A stretch of DNA of 64,000 nucleotides from Faecalibacterium prausnitzii (lineage in GTDB: Bacteria > Bacillota > Clostridia > Oscillospirales > Ruminococcaceae): positions 124,001 to 188,000 of the forward strand of contig NZ_PRLE01000003.1 in assembly GCF_003287495.1 (NCBI RefSeq), read 5' to 3'. The notes beneath the pieces were generated by a model. That model did no database searches. It had not been told where the DNA came from and worked only from the letters and a program-made list of their open reading frames with translations. The translations under genes were made by a program, and so were the position numbers. Position 1 is the stretch's first letter, and each line of letters starts with the position of its first letter. Shown here one piece after another: positions 1 through 8,255 of this stretch.

Positions 1-384
1 GATGGAGATGGAGATGTAGCTGGCCAGAGAGTTGTCAGCCGTGGCGGCGATCTGCTCCAGCGCGCCTTCGCTCATGAAGCTGGGGAACAGGTTTGCAGAC
101 ACCAGATAGGATGCCGAGCCTGCGATCAGGGTGGAGCCGTAGGCCAATGCTACCGTGATGAGCAGCAGCTTGCCTGCACCGCTCTTCAGATCCGCAATGC
201 CCATGGTGACGTAGGCCACGATCATCAGCGGGATGACGAACTTCAGGAACGAGCTGAAGATGCTGGATGCAGTGACAATGACCCGGCAGAACCACACCGG
301 GAAGAACTGGCCGACGATGATGCCCAGCACGATGGCAATGAGCAGCTTCGGCAGCAGCCCAAGCTTGAATTTTTTCTTTTCCAT
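1..384 (-). CDS. Na+/dicarboxylate (DAACS/SDF) symporter, N-terminal part
   Basis: This is the first 128 codons of a membrane transporter that continues beyond the left edge of the window. It reads MEKKKFKLGLLPKLLIAI, a positively charged start followed by hydrophobic helices, then a segment FLKFVIPLMIVAYVTMGIAD that matches the second helix region of the sodium:dicarboxylate/amino-acid symporter family. Such proteins take up C4-dicarboxylates, glutamate, serine or threonine with Na+; the substrate cannot be told from this part. The start at 384 has an AAAGGAGG Shine-Dalgarno sequence about 12 bases upstream. It is divergent from the LysR regulator at 599, which probably controls it. Family call fairly sure, substrate unknown. 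Confidence 0.8.
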   Translation of the reverse strand, partial: MEKKKFKLGLLPKLLIAIVLGIIVGQFFPVWFCRVIVTASSIFSSFLKFVIPLMIVAYVTMGIADLKSGAGKLLLITVALAYGSTLIAGSASYLVSANLFPSFMSEGALEQIAATADNSLASYISISI

Positions 385-545
385 AGAAATAATTTTCCTC
401 CTTTTGCTTTCCTGGTTCCCGTGCAGCACCTGATGGCGCTCTCTTCACCTCAGCCTGCACAGCCAGTCTTTTTCATGATACGCCAAAATTTTACTTGACG
501 TGTTGACGTCTTTAGTTTAACATAGACATACGCATGATTCAAATT

Positions 546-563
546 CATAAAAATAAATTTATG
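546..563. promoter_or_regulatory. Inverted repeat in the symporter/LysR divergent region
   Basis: CATAAA, six bases, then TTTATG form a perfect inverted repeat 36 bases before the LysR start. LysR regulators typically bind AT-rich interrupted dyads between themselves and a divergent target. The remaining 385-598 region is AT-rich and holds only promoter-like sequence. Binding is inferred. Confidence 0.35.
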
Positions 564-598
564 GATTAAAAATTTTTATAGCAAAAAGGAGTTCTGCG

Positions 599-1489
599 AT
601 GGAAGTTCGTCAGCTGAATACCCTGATCCGCGCGGCTCAGTTCCAGAGTTTTTCCAAGGCGGCAGAGTCTCTGGGCTATTCTCAGTCCGCTGTAACGGTA
701 CAGATCAAGGCACTGGAAGAAGAGCTGGGCGTGCGCCTGTTCGACCGCATGAACAAGCGGGTCCTTCTGACCGTGGACGGCCAGCGTTTTCTGGAATATG
801 CCAACAGTATTCTGGATACCATCCAAAGCGCCCGCCAGGCACTGAACGAAAATGCCGAGCTGGGCGGCAGCCTGCACATCGGCACGCTGGAGTCTCTCTG
901 CTTTTTCCGCCTGCCCGGGCTGATCCGCCAGTTCCGGCTGGAGCACCCCAAGGTCGGCCTGCGGGTCACCACCGGTTCCCCGGAGGAGCTGATTGAAAAA
1001 ATGGAGCAGGGAGAAGTGGATCTTATCTGCATTCTGGACGAACCCCGCTACTCCAATAACTGGCACAAGTGCAACGAAGTGCCGGAAGAAGTGGTGTTTG
1101 TGGCAACGCCGAACATCGACCTCGGCCATCCCGGCCCTTACCGGGTGGCCGAACTGCTGGACAAACCGTTCTTCCTGACCGAGCGCAACGCAAACTACCG
1201 CCGCACTTTCGATAAATTTCTCGCTTCCCATCAGGTCGAACTGACCCCCAGCCTTGAGATCAGCGATACCGCATTTATCATCAAGATGCTGGAACATTCT
1301 TCCGGGATCTCCCTGCTGCCCCGCTTTGCGGTGGCCGAATCCGCCGCAAAGGGGCAGCTGCGCATTTTGGAAGTTTCGGACTTCCAGCTGACCATGTACC
1401 GCCAGATGTTTTACCACAAAGATAAGTGCTGCACCCGGGAAATGAAAGCTTTTATCCAACTGGCCGACGGGCCGGATATCCCTCTGTGA
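599..1489 (+). CDS. LysR-family transcriptional regulator
   Basis: A 296-residue DNA-binding regulator of normal family length. Residues 1-60 form the LysR winged helix-turn-helix (MEVRQLNTLIRAAQFQSFSK, then AAESLGYSQSAVTVQIKALE), and residues 90-290 form the periplasmic-binding-protein-like effector domain. The start at 599 follows AAAAAGGAG. It is transcribed away from the Na+/dicarboxylate symporter, so the natural hypothesis is effector-dependent control of that transporter, as is common for divergent LysR pairs. The ligand is unknown. Confidence 0.9.
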   Translation: MEVRQLNTLIRAAQFQSFSKAAESLGYSQSAVTVQIKALEEELGVRLFDRMNKRVLLTVDGQRFLEYANSILDTIQSARQALNENAELGGSLHIGTLESLCFFRLPGLIRQFRLEHPKVGLRVTTGSPEELIEKMEQGEVDLICILDEPRYSNNWHKCNEVPEEVVFVATPNIDLGHPGPYRVAELLDKPFFLTERNANYRRTFDKFLASHQVELTPSLEISDTAFIIKMLEHSSGISLLPRFAVAESAAKGQLRILEVSDFQLTMYRQMFYHKDKCCTREMKAFIQLADGPDIPL

Positions 1490-1512
1490 CCCGAAGCAGC
1501 CCCATTGAGGCG

Positions 1513-2019
1513 TCAGAGCGCTTTTCCGTCCAGCACCGCCTGTTTTAACGTGTCCCCCTCATACACCAGCTTCAGGGAGAAATAGGGCCGTTCTTCTTTC
1601 AGAAGCCGAAAGAAGATCTTATCTCCCTCCCAGATGGGCAGGCTTGTCACCTTTTCTTTCGGCACCCATTCCAGCACGCCCTCCTTACAGGCGTCGCCCT
1701 TTATCATCTTGCCCTCCCAGCGGTCCGCCGTGTAGAGGTGGATGAACTCGGTCATATTGCCCCAGAGGAATGTCAGCAGCCCCCGGCAGCGCCAGCGGGT
1801 CAGGGTCAGGCCCGTTTCCTCCCGCACCTCCCGGAGCAGGCAGTCCTCCGGGCTCTCGAACCGCTCAAATTTGCCGCCGACACCCACCCATTTATCGTGG
1901 TTGTAGTCATCCTGCTTTTTCACGCGGTGGAGCATCAGGTAGGCGTCCTCCCGCTCCAGATAGCAGAGCGTGGTGCTGAAAATGGGGTATTCCGGGTCCA
2001 TAAAGCTTCCGAGATTCAT
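1513..2019 (-). CDS. Nudix hydrolase (8-oxo-dGTP diphosphatase-like)
   Basis: A 168-residue Nudix protein, predicted cytosolic. The Nudix box is intact around residues 47-70 (GGKFERFESPEDCLLREVRE followed by ETGL), giving the Mg2+-binding REVREE motif. The N-terminal LCYLEREDAYLMLHRVKK and the WVGVGGK lead-in resemble MutT/8-oxo-dGTPase subfamily members that clean the nucleotide pool, though other substrates are possible. The start at 2019 is supported by AAGGAGG six bases upstream; a second ATG (residue 7) lacks a site. Same strand as the ricin-type gene but separated by a hairpin. Confidence 0.85.
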   Translation of the reverse strand: MNLGSFMDPEYPIFSTTLCYLEREDAYLMLHRVKKQDDYNHDKWVGVGGKFERFESPEDCLLREVREETGLTLTRWRCRGLLTFLWGNMTEFIHLYTADRWEGKMIKGDACKEGVLEWVPKEKVTSLPIWEGDKIFFRLLKEERPYFSLKLVYEGDTLKQAVLDGKAL

Positions 2020-2046
2020 CGCGGTCCTCCTTTTGATTCATCACAA

Positions 2047-2080
2047 AGGCGTCCCACAGGAAAGCCCCTGCGGGACGCCT
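2047..2080. terminator. Hairpin between the ricin-type and Nudix genes
   Basis: AGGCGTCCC and GGGACGCCT form a nine-pair stem around a 16-base loop. A TTTT run follows on the plus side and a short TTT on the minus side. It most likely ends transcription of the minus-strand lectin gene. Confidence 0.6.
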
Positions 2081-2112
2081 CTTTTGCTTTTCAAATTCTG
2101 TTTTGATCCGGC

Positions 2113-2703
2113 TCAGCCTTTGCGTGCCGCACGGCCCTTGCCTGCGTTGTTCAGCTTGCGGACCAGATCGTTCTGGTGCTTGCGCTGAGAGGGGGTAGGC
2201 TCCGGGTCCCGGGCTTCCTCAGGGCGAGCAAAGGTCTGCTTTGCGTCCGCGTCCACCCGGACCAGGTTCCACTCCTGATTGCCGCCGGAGACATAATTCC
2301 AGATCTGGGCCTGGGCACCGTTGGCGGTGTTCATGCCCACCAGGTCGATGTACTTGTCGGCCAGCACATTGCGGATGCGGGTGCGCCCGCCGCGGGTGGG
2401 TTCCAGCGCCCAGCACTGGCTCAGGCCGCTGGTGCGGCTCCACTGGTGCAGCCAGGTGCCCTCCACCACGCCGCCCAGGGCCAGATCGATCATCTTGCCG
2501 GTAAAGCGGTTTTCGATCCGCCAGCGTCCGTCCCCGGCGTCCACGAACTTCCACTGCTGCCAGGGGTGGCCTGCATAATCCCAAAGACGGATCGCAGCGC
2601 CGTTTTCCGTATTGAAGTTTTTGACTTCCAACACCTTTCCATTCGGGGCCTTGATGAGGTAATACTCGTTTTCCAATAATACAACTTGTGCTGCCTTTGC
2701 CAT
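2113..2703 (-). CDS. RICIN (beta-trefoil) domain protein, cytosolic
   Basis: 196 residues with one beta-trefoil carbohydrate-binding domain over residues 8-150. The three QxW-type repeats are visible as QQWKF (about 49), QCWALE (about 97) and QEWNLV (about 143). The C-terminal 45 residues are charged and unstructured (RPEEARDPEPTPSQRKHQND, ending in KGRAARKG). There is no signal peptide or membrane anchor, which is unusual because RICIN domains normally sit on secreted enzymes or toxins. The start has AAAGGAG nine bases upstream and a good sigma-A promoter. Sugar ligand and role are unknown. Confidence 0.75.
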   Translation of the reverse strand: MAKAAQVVLLENEYYLIKAPNGKVLEVKNFNTENGAAIRLWDYAGHPWQQWKFVDAGDGRWRIENRFTGKMIDLALGGVVEGTWLHQWSRTSGLSQCWALEPTRGGRTRIRNVLADKYIDLVGMNTANGAQAQIWNYVSGGNQEWNLVRVDADAKQTFARPEEARDPEPTPSQRKHQNDLVRKLNNAGKGRAARKG

Positions 2704-2735
2704 AGCTGCGATCTCCTTTCCAATTGAATATCTAT

Positions 2736-2764
2736 ATTATAGCGCATTTTCGCCGCAGCAACAA
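2736..2764 (-). promoter_or_regulatory. Sigma-A promoter of the ricin-type gene
   Basis: On the minus strand TTGTTG (2764-2759) and TATAAT (2741-2736) are separated by 17 bases, 33 bases upstream of the start codon. Confidence 0.7.
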
Positions 2765-3073
2765 GAATGGTTTTTGATAATTTTTTTATGATTCTTTGTG
2801 CATTTTTACCCACTCTTCCGCGCGCCGTTCTCTCCCGCCCGTCTCTCCGCGAAAAACAGCCGCGCACCCGAAAAACTCATACTGTTTTTTATATAAAAAC
2901 AAAACGCCTTTTTCGCCCTGATTTCGCCCGATTTTGTGAACAAACTGTTTCCGCTGCAAGGTCAGTTTTGTTCAGAGCTTTACCGTGATAAAGTAAAGCG
3001 TTTTTGTTTGCTTTATTTCAATACAGTTACCAGATTTCAGAGCAAGCTTTAATTTCTTTCACGATTTCGGCTA
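2765..3073. other. Gene-free interval
   Basis: About 310 bases with no convincing coding sequence. It contains an imperfect inverted repeat, TGAACAAACTG at 2937-2947 and CAGTTTTGTTCA at 2963-2974, and AT-rich tracts. It separates the divergent promoters of the lectin gene and the small membrane protein gene. Confidence 0.5.
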
Positions 3074-3102
3074 TTGACTTTATCGCATGGCTGGAGTATG
3101 AT
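3074..3102 (+). promoter_or_regulatory. Strong sigma-A promoter for the small membrane protein
   Basis: TTGACT (3074-3079), 17-base spacer, TATGAT (3097-3102). The transcript should begin near 3109, giving a leader of about 85 bases with a GC-rich hairpin (TGCC-GCGG / CCGC-GGCA, about 3148-3175) just before the ribosome binding site. Confidence 0.7.
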
Positions 3103-3196
3103 AGGGTCACAGAGGAGCGGAAGACGCTCCAAGATCACATTGCAACATGCCTCTGCGGAACCACCGCGGGGCAGGAAAAATATAGGAGGTTTGATG

Positions 3197-3379
3197 ATGT
3201 ACTACTACATTCTGGGTTTCGGTATCGCATGTCTGGTTCTGTTCGGTATTGGCAGCATGGAGACGGTATGTGTCAAGCCGGCTGAGATGTTGGTCAAGGC
3301 CCTGTTGTGGCCTGTCACCCTGATGGAAGCAGTTGTGAACTACAGCTCCACTCATCACAACTATAAGGCTGCGCTGTAA
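3197..3379 (+). CDS. Small membrane protein, 60 residues
   Basis: The peptide begins MYYYILGFGIACLVLFGIGS, a single N-terminal transmembrane helix, followed by an amphipathic middle (LVKALLWPVTLMEAVV) and a polar end NYSSTHHNYKAAL. AGGAGG lies seven bases before this ATG; an ATG three bases earlier is too close. It has its own near-consensus promoter, a structured leader and an intrinsic terminator, so it is a monocistronic and probably well expressed gene. I do not recognise the family. Confidence 0.7.
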   Translation: MYYYILGFGIACLVLFGIGSMETVCVKPAEMLVKALLWPVTLMEAVVNYSSTHHNYKAAL

Positions 3380-3413
3380 AACACACCCCGTCAGGATGTC
3401 CTGAAAGACATGC

Positions 3414-3450
3414 AAGGCTGCTGCACCCGCAAAGGCGCAGCAGCCTTTTT
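3414..3450 (+). terminator. Intrinsic terminator
   Basis: AAGGCTGCTGC and GCAGCAGCCTT pair around a short loop and are followed by TTTTTGTTT. It ends the small membrane protein transcript. Confidence 0.85.
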
Positions 3451-3536
3451 GTTTGGAATTTTCCGCAAACCGTGGTACAATAAGGGGCAGAAAGCCCCAT
3501 GGGCCCGCCGGAACCCACCGACAACAAAGGAGAACT

Positions 3537-4028
3537 ATGAAACCCGATTACAAACTTGTGGCAAAAGCCAAATATATCCACACCACTGCCGACCTCGCCA
3601 GCGAGCTCTGGCACGAGGTGTACAAGCGCTATTACCCCGCCAGGCAGCTGGACACGCTGGTGGACACCCTGCAGAGCGCCGACGCCATTGAGGAGGACAT
3701 TGACAACGATGTCAACTACTTCCTCGTGCTGCTGGGCGGCAAGGTCATCGGCTACTTTGCCTGGAAGATGGAAAATACCTCTCTCCACCTGCTCCACCTC
3801 TACCTCAAGCCGGAGTTCCGGGGCAAAGCACTGGGCCGGGACATCGTGGCCAGCTGTGAACGCCTGGCCCGGGGCGAGGGCCGTGGCCGGGTGTGGTGCA
3901 CCGTCCACGCCAAGGCCCTGCCCGTGCAGCAGTTCTTCAAGGCCAAAGGCTACCGCCTGCTGGGCCCCGCCGAGGAGGACGAGACCACGCGGCTGCCCGG
4001 CCAGCTCATTTTTGAGCGGATGCTGTAA
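3537..4028 (+). CDS. GNAT-family N-acetyltransferase
   Basis: 163 residues, predicted cytosolic acetyl-CoA-dependent acetyltransferase. The GNAT core is visible: strand LHLLHLYLKPEFRGKALGRD supplies motif A with the R/Q-x-x-G-x-G/A type acetyl-CoA loop (FRGKALG), and the C-terminal QQFFKAKGYRLLG is the usual motif B. The start at 3537 follows AAAGGAGAACT; frames further upstream would lack a site. Substrate unknown. Confidence 0.8.
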   Translation: MKPDYKLVAKAKYIHTTADLASELWHEVYKRYYPARQLDTLVDTLQSADAIEEDIDNDVNYFLVLLGGKVIGYFAWKMENTSLHLLHLYLKPEFRGKALGRDIVASCERLARGEGRGRVWCTVHAKALPVQQFFKAKGYRLLGPAEEDETTRLPGQLIFERML

Positions 4029-4141
4029 AAACTGCAAAATAGCCATTGCTTTTTTGCCGCGCTTGCACTACAATAAAGTAGTGTATTGAAGTGCCCTTTC
4101 TGCGGGCCTGACGCAAGATGCCATCAGGGGAGGAAAGCTTT

Positions 4142-4447
4142 ATGGCAAAAGATCATCCCACCGGAAAATCCGGCCTGTATTCCGCTCTTCTGGAGCTGAA
4201 GACGCCGGAGGAGTGCTACCGCTTTTTACAGGATGTGTGCAGTTACGCCGAGCTCAGCGCCATGGAACAGCGCTATAACATCGCTGAAAAGCTGATGAAC
4301 AAGCAGAGCTACACCAGCATCATGGGCAACATTGGCGCATCCAGTGCCATCATCAGCCGGGTGAGCCGCGTCCTGAGCCGGGACGACAGCGTGCTGCGCC
4401 GCCTGCTGGAAGAGGGCACCGCCCCCGCCGACAAGACCGAGGCTTAG
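4142..4447 (+). CDS. YerC/YecD-type TrpR-related DNA-binding protein
   Basis: 101 residues. The middle region (ELKTPEECYRFLQDVCSYAE, LSAMEQRYNIAEKLMN, then YTSIMGNIGASSAIISRVSR) is the TrpR-like helix-turn-helix found in the Firmicutes YerC/YecD family, regulators of unknown signal. GGAGG lies eight bases before this ATG; an in-frame ATG eight codons upstream lacks one. It sits 12 bases before the DJ-1 gene and is probably co-transcribed with it. Confidence 0.85.
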   Translation: MAKDHPTGKSGLYSALLELKTPEECYRFLQDVCSYAELSAMEQRYNIAEKLMNKQSYTSIMGNIGASSAIISRVSRVLSRDDSVLRRLLEEGTAPADKTEA

Positions 4448-4459
4448 GAGGTAGTGATT

Positions 4460-5023
4460 ATGAGCAAAGCAGTTGTATTTTTTGCCGACGGCACCGAAGA
4501 GTGCGAGGCACTCCTTGTCATCGACCTGCTCCGCCGCGCGAAAGTCGAAGTGACCGTTGCGTCCGCCATGGGCCGCAAAGAGCTGGTGAGCAGCCATAAG
4601 ATCCACCTCACCGCCGATGCACTGGCCGAGGACGTGGATTACTCGGATGTCGATCTGGTCGTACTGCCCGGCGGCATCCCGGGCACCCCCAACCTGGCCG
4701 CCAACAAGACCGTCACCGAGACCTGCAAGGCCTTTGCCGCCGCGGGCAAAAAGGTAGCCGCCATCTGCGCCGCCCCCAGCGTTCTGGCCTCGCTGGGCCT
4801 GCTGGAGGGCAAAAACGCCACGGCCCACGCCGGGTTCCAGGATCAGCTGGCCGGTGCCATCGTCCACGATGAAGAGGTCGTGGTGGACGGCAACCTCACC
4901 ACCAGCTACGGTCTGGGCGGTGCCATCCCCTTTGCGCTGGAGCTGGTGCGCCAGCTGGCCGGCAAAGAGGAAGCCGACCGTATCCAGAACGCCATTGCTT
5001 ACCGGCATTCCGTGCTCGGATAA
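4460..5023 (+). CDS. DJ-1/PfpI family protein
   Basis: About 187 residues forming one flavodoxin-like DJ-1 domain. The nucleophile elbow carries the reactive cysteine (KKVAAICAAPSVLASLGLLE) near residue 99, and the conserved acidic residue is in FADGTEECEAL. Members act as protein or small-carbonyl deglycases, chaperones or amidotransferase-like enzymes. GGAGG lies eight bases before the ATG. Followed by a strong terminator. Confidence 0.87.
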   Translation: MSKAVVFFADGTEECEALLVIDLLRRAKVEVTVASAMGRKELVSSHKIHLTADALAEDVDYSDVDLVVLPGGIPGTPNLAANKTVTETCKAFAAAGKKVAAICAAPSVLASLGLLEGKNATAHAGFQDQLAGAIVHDEEVVVDGNLTTSYGLGGAIPFALELVRQLAGKEEADRIQNAIAYRHSVLG

Positions 5024-5032
5024 ACACGAAAA

Positions 5033-5063
5033 AGAAAACCCGCCGACGGCGGGTTTTCTTTTT
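5033..5063. terminator. Bidirectional intrinsic terminator
   Basis: GAAAACCCGCC GAC GGCGGGTTTTC followed by TTTTTT. It lies between two convergent genes and has A/T tracts on both sides, so it can serve both. Confidence 0.9.
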
Positions 5064-5066
5064 TGC

Positions 5067-6152
5067 TTAGAACGGATGCACCCGCAGCTCATGCGGATAA
5101 TGGTTCAGCACCTCACAGCCGTCCTCGGTGACGAGGACCAGATCTTCGATCCGGACGCCGAACTTGCCGGGGAGGTAGATGCCCGGCTCGATGGAGAAGC
5201 ACATGCCTGGGGTGACGACATTCTCGTTCACCGCCGAGACGTCACCGGCCTCGTGGTCTTCCAGACCAATGAAGTGGCCCAGGCGGTGATTGAAGTAGGG
5301 GCCATAGCCGGCTTCGGTAATAAGGTCGCGGGCCGCAGCGTCAAGATCGCAGAGACGGACGCCCGGCTTGACCAGTGCTTCGGCGGCGGCCTGTGCCTGC
5401 CGCACCAGCTCATAGACCTTACGCTCCTCCTCGCTGGGCTCCCCGGTAAAGAACGTCCGGGTCATATCGGAACAGTAATCCTGATACACGCCGCCCACAT
5501 CGATCAGGACGCACTGGCCCGCCTCCAGCGGGGTGTCGTCGTTGTCGTGGTGAGGGTCTGCCGCATGAGCGCCAAAACCGCAGATGGGGGGAAAGCTGAC
5601 CCCGGAACAGCCGTGGGCCGCATAGATGCCCCGGATGGCTTCGGCCATCTCTTTTTCGGTGATGCCGGGGCGGATGAGAGCCTCAAACTCCGACATGCAG
5701 TCATCGTTGACCTTGGAGGAAGCCCGCATGGCCTCCTGCTCGGCAGCGTCTTTCACCGCGCGGGCATCGTCGCAGGCGGCGGAAGCATTGCGGTAAGCGG
5801 GTGCCGCGTCCAGCTCCATCAGCCGGAGCAGGAACCGGGCGGGCCAATTCTTATCAATGCCCAGAGGCTTGTCCCGTTCCAGCCAGGGCAGGAGCTTTGC
5901 CGGGGCGTCCTCGCCGTCCGAGTAGTTTTCCACCGGGATGCCTGCCTCCGGCGTGCCGAACAGCGCGTTGACGAAGAAACGGTGGTTCCCGTCGGCCCGG
6001 AGCAGCAGAGCCAGCATCCGCTCGCCGGGCTGGATGCGCACCCCGGTCAGATAAAAGATCGTGGGCGGGTCGCTGACGATCATTTGGGTCAGGCCCTGTC
6101 TGGCAAGGTTTTCGGTCACCCGTGCAAAGCGGGCTGCATAGAGTGTTTTCAT
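5067..6152 (-). CDS. M24 family metallopeptidase (Xaa-Pro aminopeptidase-like)
   Basis: 361 residues, cytosolic. An N-terminal creatinase-type domain (residues 1-130) precedes the pita-bread catalytic domain. The dinuclear-metal ligands are all visible: Asp in CVLIDVGGVY, Asp in YCSDMTRTFF, His in RLGHFIGLEDHE, Glu in CFSIEPGIYL and Glu in GVRIEDLVLV. Predicted to remove N-terminal residues before proline from peptides. The start (MKTLYAARF) has AAAGGA about 11 bases upstream; the longer frame has no ribosome binding site. Confidence 0.88.
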   Translation of the reverse strand: MKTLYAARFARVTENLARQGLTQMIVSDPPTIFYLTGVRIQPGERMLALLLRADGNHRFFVNALFGTPEAGIPVENYSDGEDAPAKLLPWLERDKPLGIDKNWPARFLLRLMELDAAPAYRNASAACDDARAVKDAAEQEAMRASSKVNDDCMSEFEALIRPGITEKEMAEAIRGIYAAHGCSGVSFPPICGFGAHAADPHHDNDDTPLEAGQCVLIDVGGVYQDYCSDMTRTFFTGEPSEEERKVYELVRQAQAAAEALVKPGVRLCDLDAAARDLITEAGYGPYFNHRLGHFIGLEDHEAGDVSAVNENVVTPGMCFSIEPGIYLPGKFGVRIEDLVLVTEDGCEVLNHYPHELRVHPF

Positions 6153-6460
6153 GTTTTGGTTATCCTTTCTGTAATTTTTATTGAAAAATATCTTATATGT
6201 TGACAAATTTGCAGGAAGCGTCCACTTGTTCATAAATAATTCATAATAAATTCATGTAGTGTTCATGCACTTCCGGTATATGTATGGCAACGTCGGCGCG
6301 CAGAGCGCCTTTGCCCCGCCCAGTATAGCACGGTGTGCCCAAAAAATGAACCATCCGGCCCGATTCCGGGCCCGCTGCTCTGGCAAACCGCCGCACAATC
6401 TGTTATACTGGACAAAAAGCCCTGCCGGCCCCGCTGGCACAGGAAAGGAATTGGAACGCT

Positions 6461-7024
6461 ATGAAAATTGGTTTTTGGGAACTCGTGGTCATCGTGGTGG
6501 TCGCGTTTGTCTTCATCGGCCCGGATCAGCTGCCCGTTTATGCACAGAAACTGGGCAAAATGCTCCGTGAGCTGAAGAAATACACCGGCGCTGCCTCCGA
6601 GGAGATCCAGAAAAACGTGGTCGAGCCGCTGAATGAGATCCAGGCCCCCCTCAAGGAAGCCGTTGCTCCGCTGACCGATATCAAAAAGGATATCGACAAC
6701 AGCGTCAAGGACGTGACCAAGAGCTTTACGGGCATTGGCAAGACCAGCAAGGAAGAAGCCGCCAAGGCCGAGCAGGCAGAGGAAGTGACCGAGCTGGAAG
6801 AGGTAGAGGAGCTGGAAGACACTGCCCCCGCCGCAAAGCCTGAGGAAAAGCCCGCCGAAGCCGCTCCTGCCACGGAAACCGCAGAAGAGAAATCCGCTGA
6901 GGAGCCCAAGGCAGAGGAGAAGCCGATCGAGGCCGCTCCCGAAGCCGCTCCTGCCGAAGCTGCAGAGCCTGCCGCCGCCCCGGCCGCGGAGGAAGCTGCC
7001 CCGGCTGAAGAAGCAAAGGTCTGA
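6461..7024 (+). CDS. TatA/TatB-family twin-arginine translocase subunit, long acidic tail
   Basis: 187 residues. The N-terminus MKIGFWELVVIVVVAFVFIG with the following PDQLPVYAQKLG gives the Tat transmembrane helix, the glycine-proline hinge and the amphipathic helix. The Glu at position 7 is typical of TatB/TatA. The remaining 110 residues are a low-complexity Ala/Glu/Pro tail. It heads a tat operon with a short TatA and TatC downstream, so TatB is the likelier role. Gene start supported by AAAGGAATTGG upstream. Confidence 0.82.
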   Translation: MKIGFWELVVIVVVAFVFIGPDQLPVYAQKLGKMLRELKKYTGAASEEIQKNVVEPLNEIQAPLKEAVAPLTDIKKDIDNSVKDVTKSFTGIGKTSKEEAAKAEQAEEVTELEEVEELEDTAPAAKPEEKPAEAAPATETAEEKSAEEPKAEEKPIEAAPEAAPAEAAEPAAAPAAEEAAPAEEAKV

Positions 7025-7136
7025 GCTGCCTTTGCCCCGTATCCCTCTATTTTGATGCACCCGCGCCTGCGGTTGCCGAATACATTGGAATCCGCCCGCC
7101 ACACGGCGCGGCAAAAGTAAAAAGGAGATTTTTATT

Positions 7137-7334
7137 ATGCGTATTGGTACGAACGAGCTGCTTATCATCCTGGTCGTTGCTCTGCTGATCTTTGGACCCA
7201 AAAACCTGCCGAAGCTGGGCAAGATGTTTGGCAAGACCATGAACAACTTCAAGAAGGGCATGGAAGAGGGCGAGGAGGAAGAGAACACCTCCAAGGCTGA
7301 GACCAAGACCGAGAAGAAAGACGACGAGGAGTAA
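7137..7334 (+). CDS. tatA: Twin-arginine translocase subunit TatA
   Basis: 65 residues: transmembrane helix MRIGTNELLIILVVALLIFG, then PKNLPKLGKMFG as hinge and amphipathic helix, and a very acidic C-terminus. It forms the pore-like oligomer for export of folded proteins. AAAAGGAG lies upstream. TatC starts three bases after its stop codon region. Confidence 0.9.
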   Translation: MRIGTNELLIILVVALLIFGPKNLPKLGKMFGKTMNNFKKGMEEGEEEENTSKAETKTEKKDDEE

Positions 7335-7336
7335 TT

Positions 7337-8134
7337 GTGGCTACAAACGTGAAGCGCAAAAAGAAAGCCGAAGTCATGGAAGACGACGGCAGCATGACGC
7401 TGACCGGGCATCTGAAAGAGCTGCGGAACAGGCTGATCATCTGCGCGGTGGTGTTTGTGGTTTCCGTGGTCATCACCCTGATGTATGCGGACCGCCTCAT
7501 TGATATCCTGACGGCGATGGGCCAGGGTTATTACACCTTTGTTTCCATTGCCCCGCAGGAAAAGCTGATGCAGTATTTCCGCGTGTCTCTGCTGGCGGCA
7601 TTCGTCATCACGGTGCCCGTGGCGCTGTACCAGATCTACGCCTTTGCAAAGCCCGGCCTGAAAAAGAGCGAGACGTTCTTCCTCAAGCTGGTCATCCTGC
7701 TGGGCCTGGCACTGTTCTGCGTGGGCGTGCTGTTTGCCTACAAGCTGATGATGCCGTTCATGCTCCGTTTCCTGAGCACGGGCATTGAGGGCGCTGATTA
7801 CATCCAGACCACCACCAGTATTGAGAGCTATGTCAACCTCTGTTTGACCATGTTCGTGATCTTTGGCTGTGTGTTTGAGATGCCTCTGGTCACGATCATC
7901 CTGTCCAAAATGGGCATCATCTACCCGGAGCTGCTCAAGAAAGCCCGAGGCGTCGCCATCGTCTGCATCTTCTTCATTGCAGCTGTGGTCACCCCGCCCG
8001 ATATCGTGTCCCAGTGCATGGTGGCGCTCCCCATGGTGCTGCTGTATTTCATCAGCATCTTCCTGAGCGGCGTCTTCTACAAGCCGAAATCGGATGACGA
8101 GGCCGAAGACGACGACACCGAGGACGACGAATAA
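7337..8134 (+). CDS. tatC: Twin-arginine translocase receptor TatC
   Basis: 265 residues with six predicted transmembrane helices. Conserved features include the N-terminal GHLKELRNRLI motif and the loop following TTTSIESYVNL. It recognises the twin-arginine signal of substrates. Translation starts with GTG at 7337, two bases after the TatA stop codon, so the two are translationally coupled. The C-terminus is strongly acidic, like its partners. The GHL10-like protein at 42456 in this window carries a matching Tat signal. Confidence 0.93.
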   Translation: MATNVKRKKKAEVMEDDGSMTLTGHLKELRNRLIICAVVFVVSVVITLMYADRLIDILTAMGQGYYTFVSIAPQEKLMQYFRVSLLAAFVITVPVALYQIYAFAKPGLKKSETFFLKLVILLGLALFCVGVLFAYKLMMPFMLRFLSTGIEGADYIQTTTSIESYVNLCLTMFVIFGCVFEMPLVTIILSKMGIIYPELLKKARGVAIVCIFFIAAVVTPPDIVSQCMVALPMVLLYFISIFLSGVFYKPKSDDEAEDDDTEDDE

Positions 8135-8151
8135 TTTCCCCAAGGCTTTCC

Positions 8152-8180
8152 GGCTCTCCCGCAAGGGAGGGCCTTTTTTT
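8152..8180 (+). terminator. Intrinsic terminator after tatC
   Basis: GGCTCTCCC, GCAA loop, GGGAGGGCC, then TTTTTTT. Confidence 0.9.
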
Positions 8181-8255
8181 ATCCCCTGAACTATGTTATA
8201 CTATTATCAATAAAATCCGGCGGTGTGTCCGCCGCAGTAAAGGGGTAAATGAATC

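Noticed and set aside
35-460. A 141-codon minus-strand frame at the left edge
   Set aside because: Out of frame with the clearly hydrophobic symporter start at 384; no family features.
6263-8164. A 633-codon open frame on the minus strand
   Set aside because: Antisense to the tat operon; low-complexity translation without a start site.
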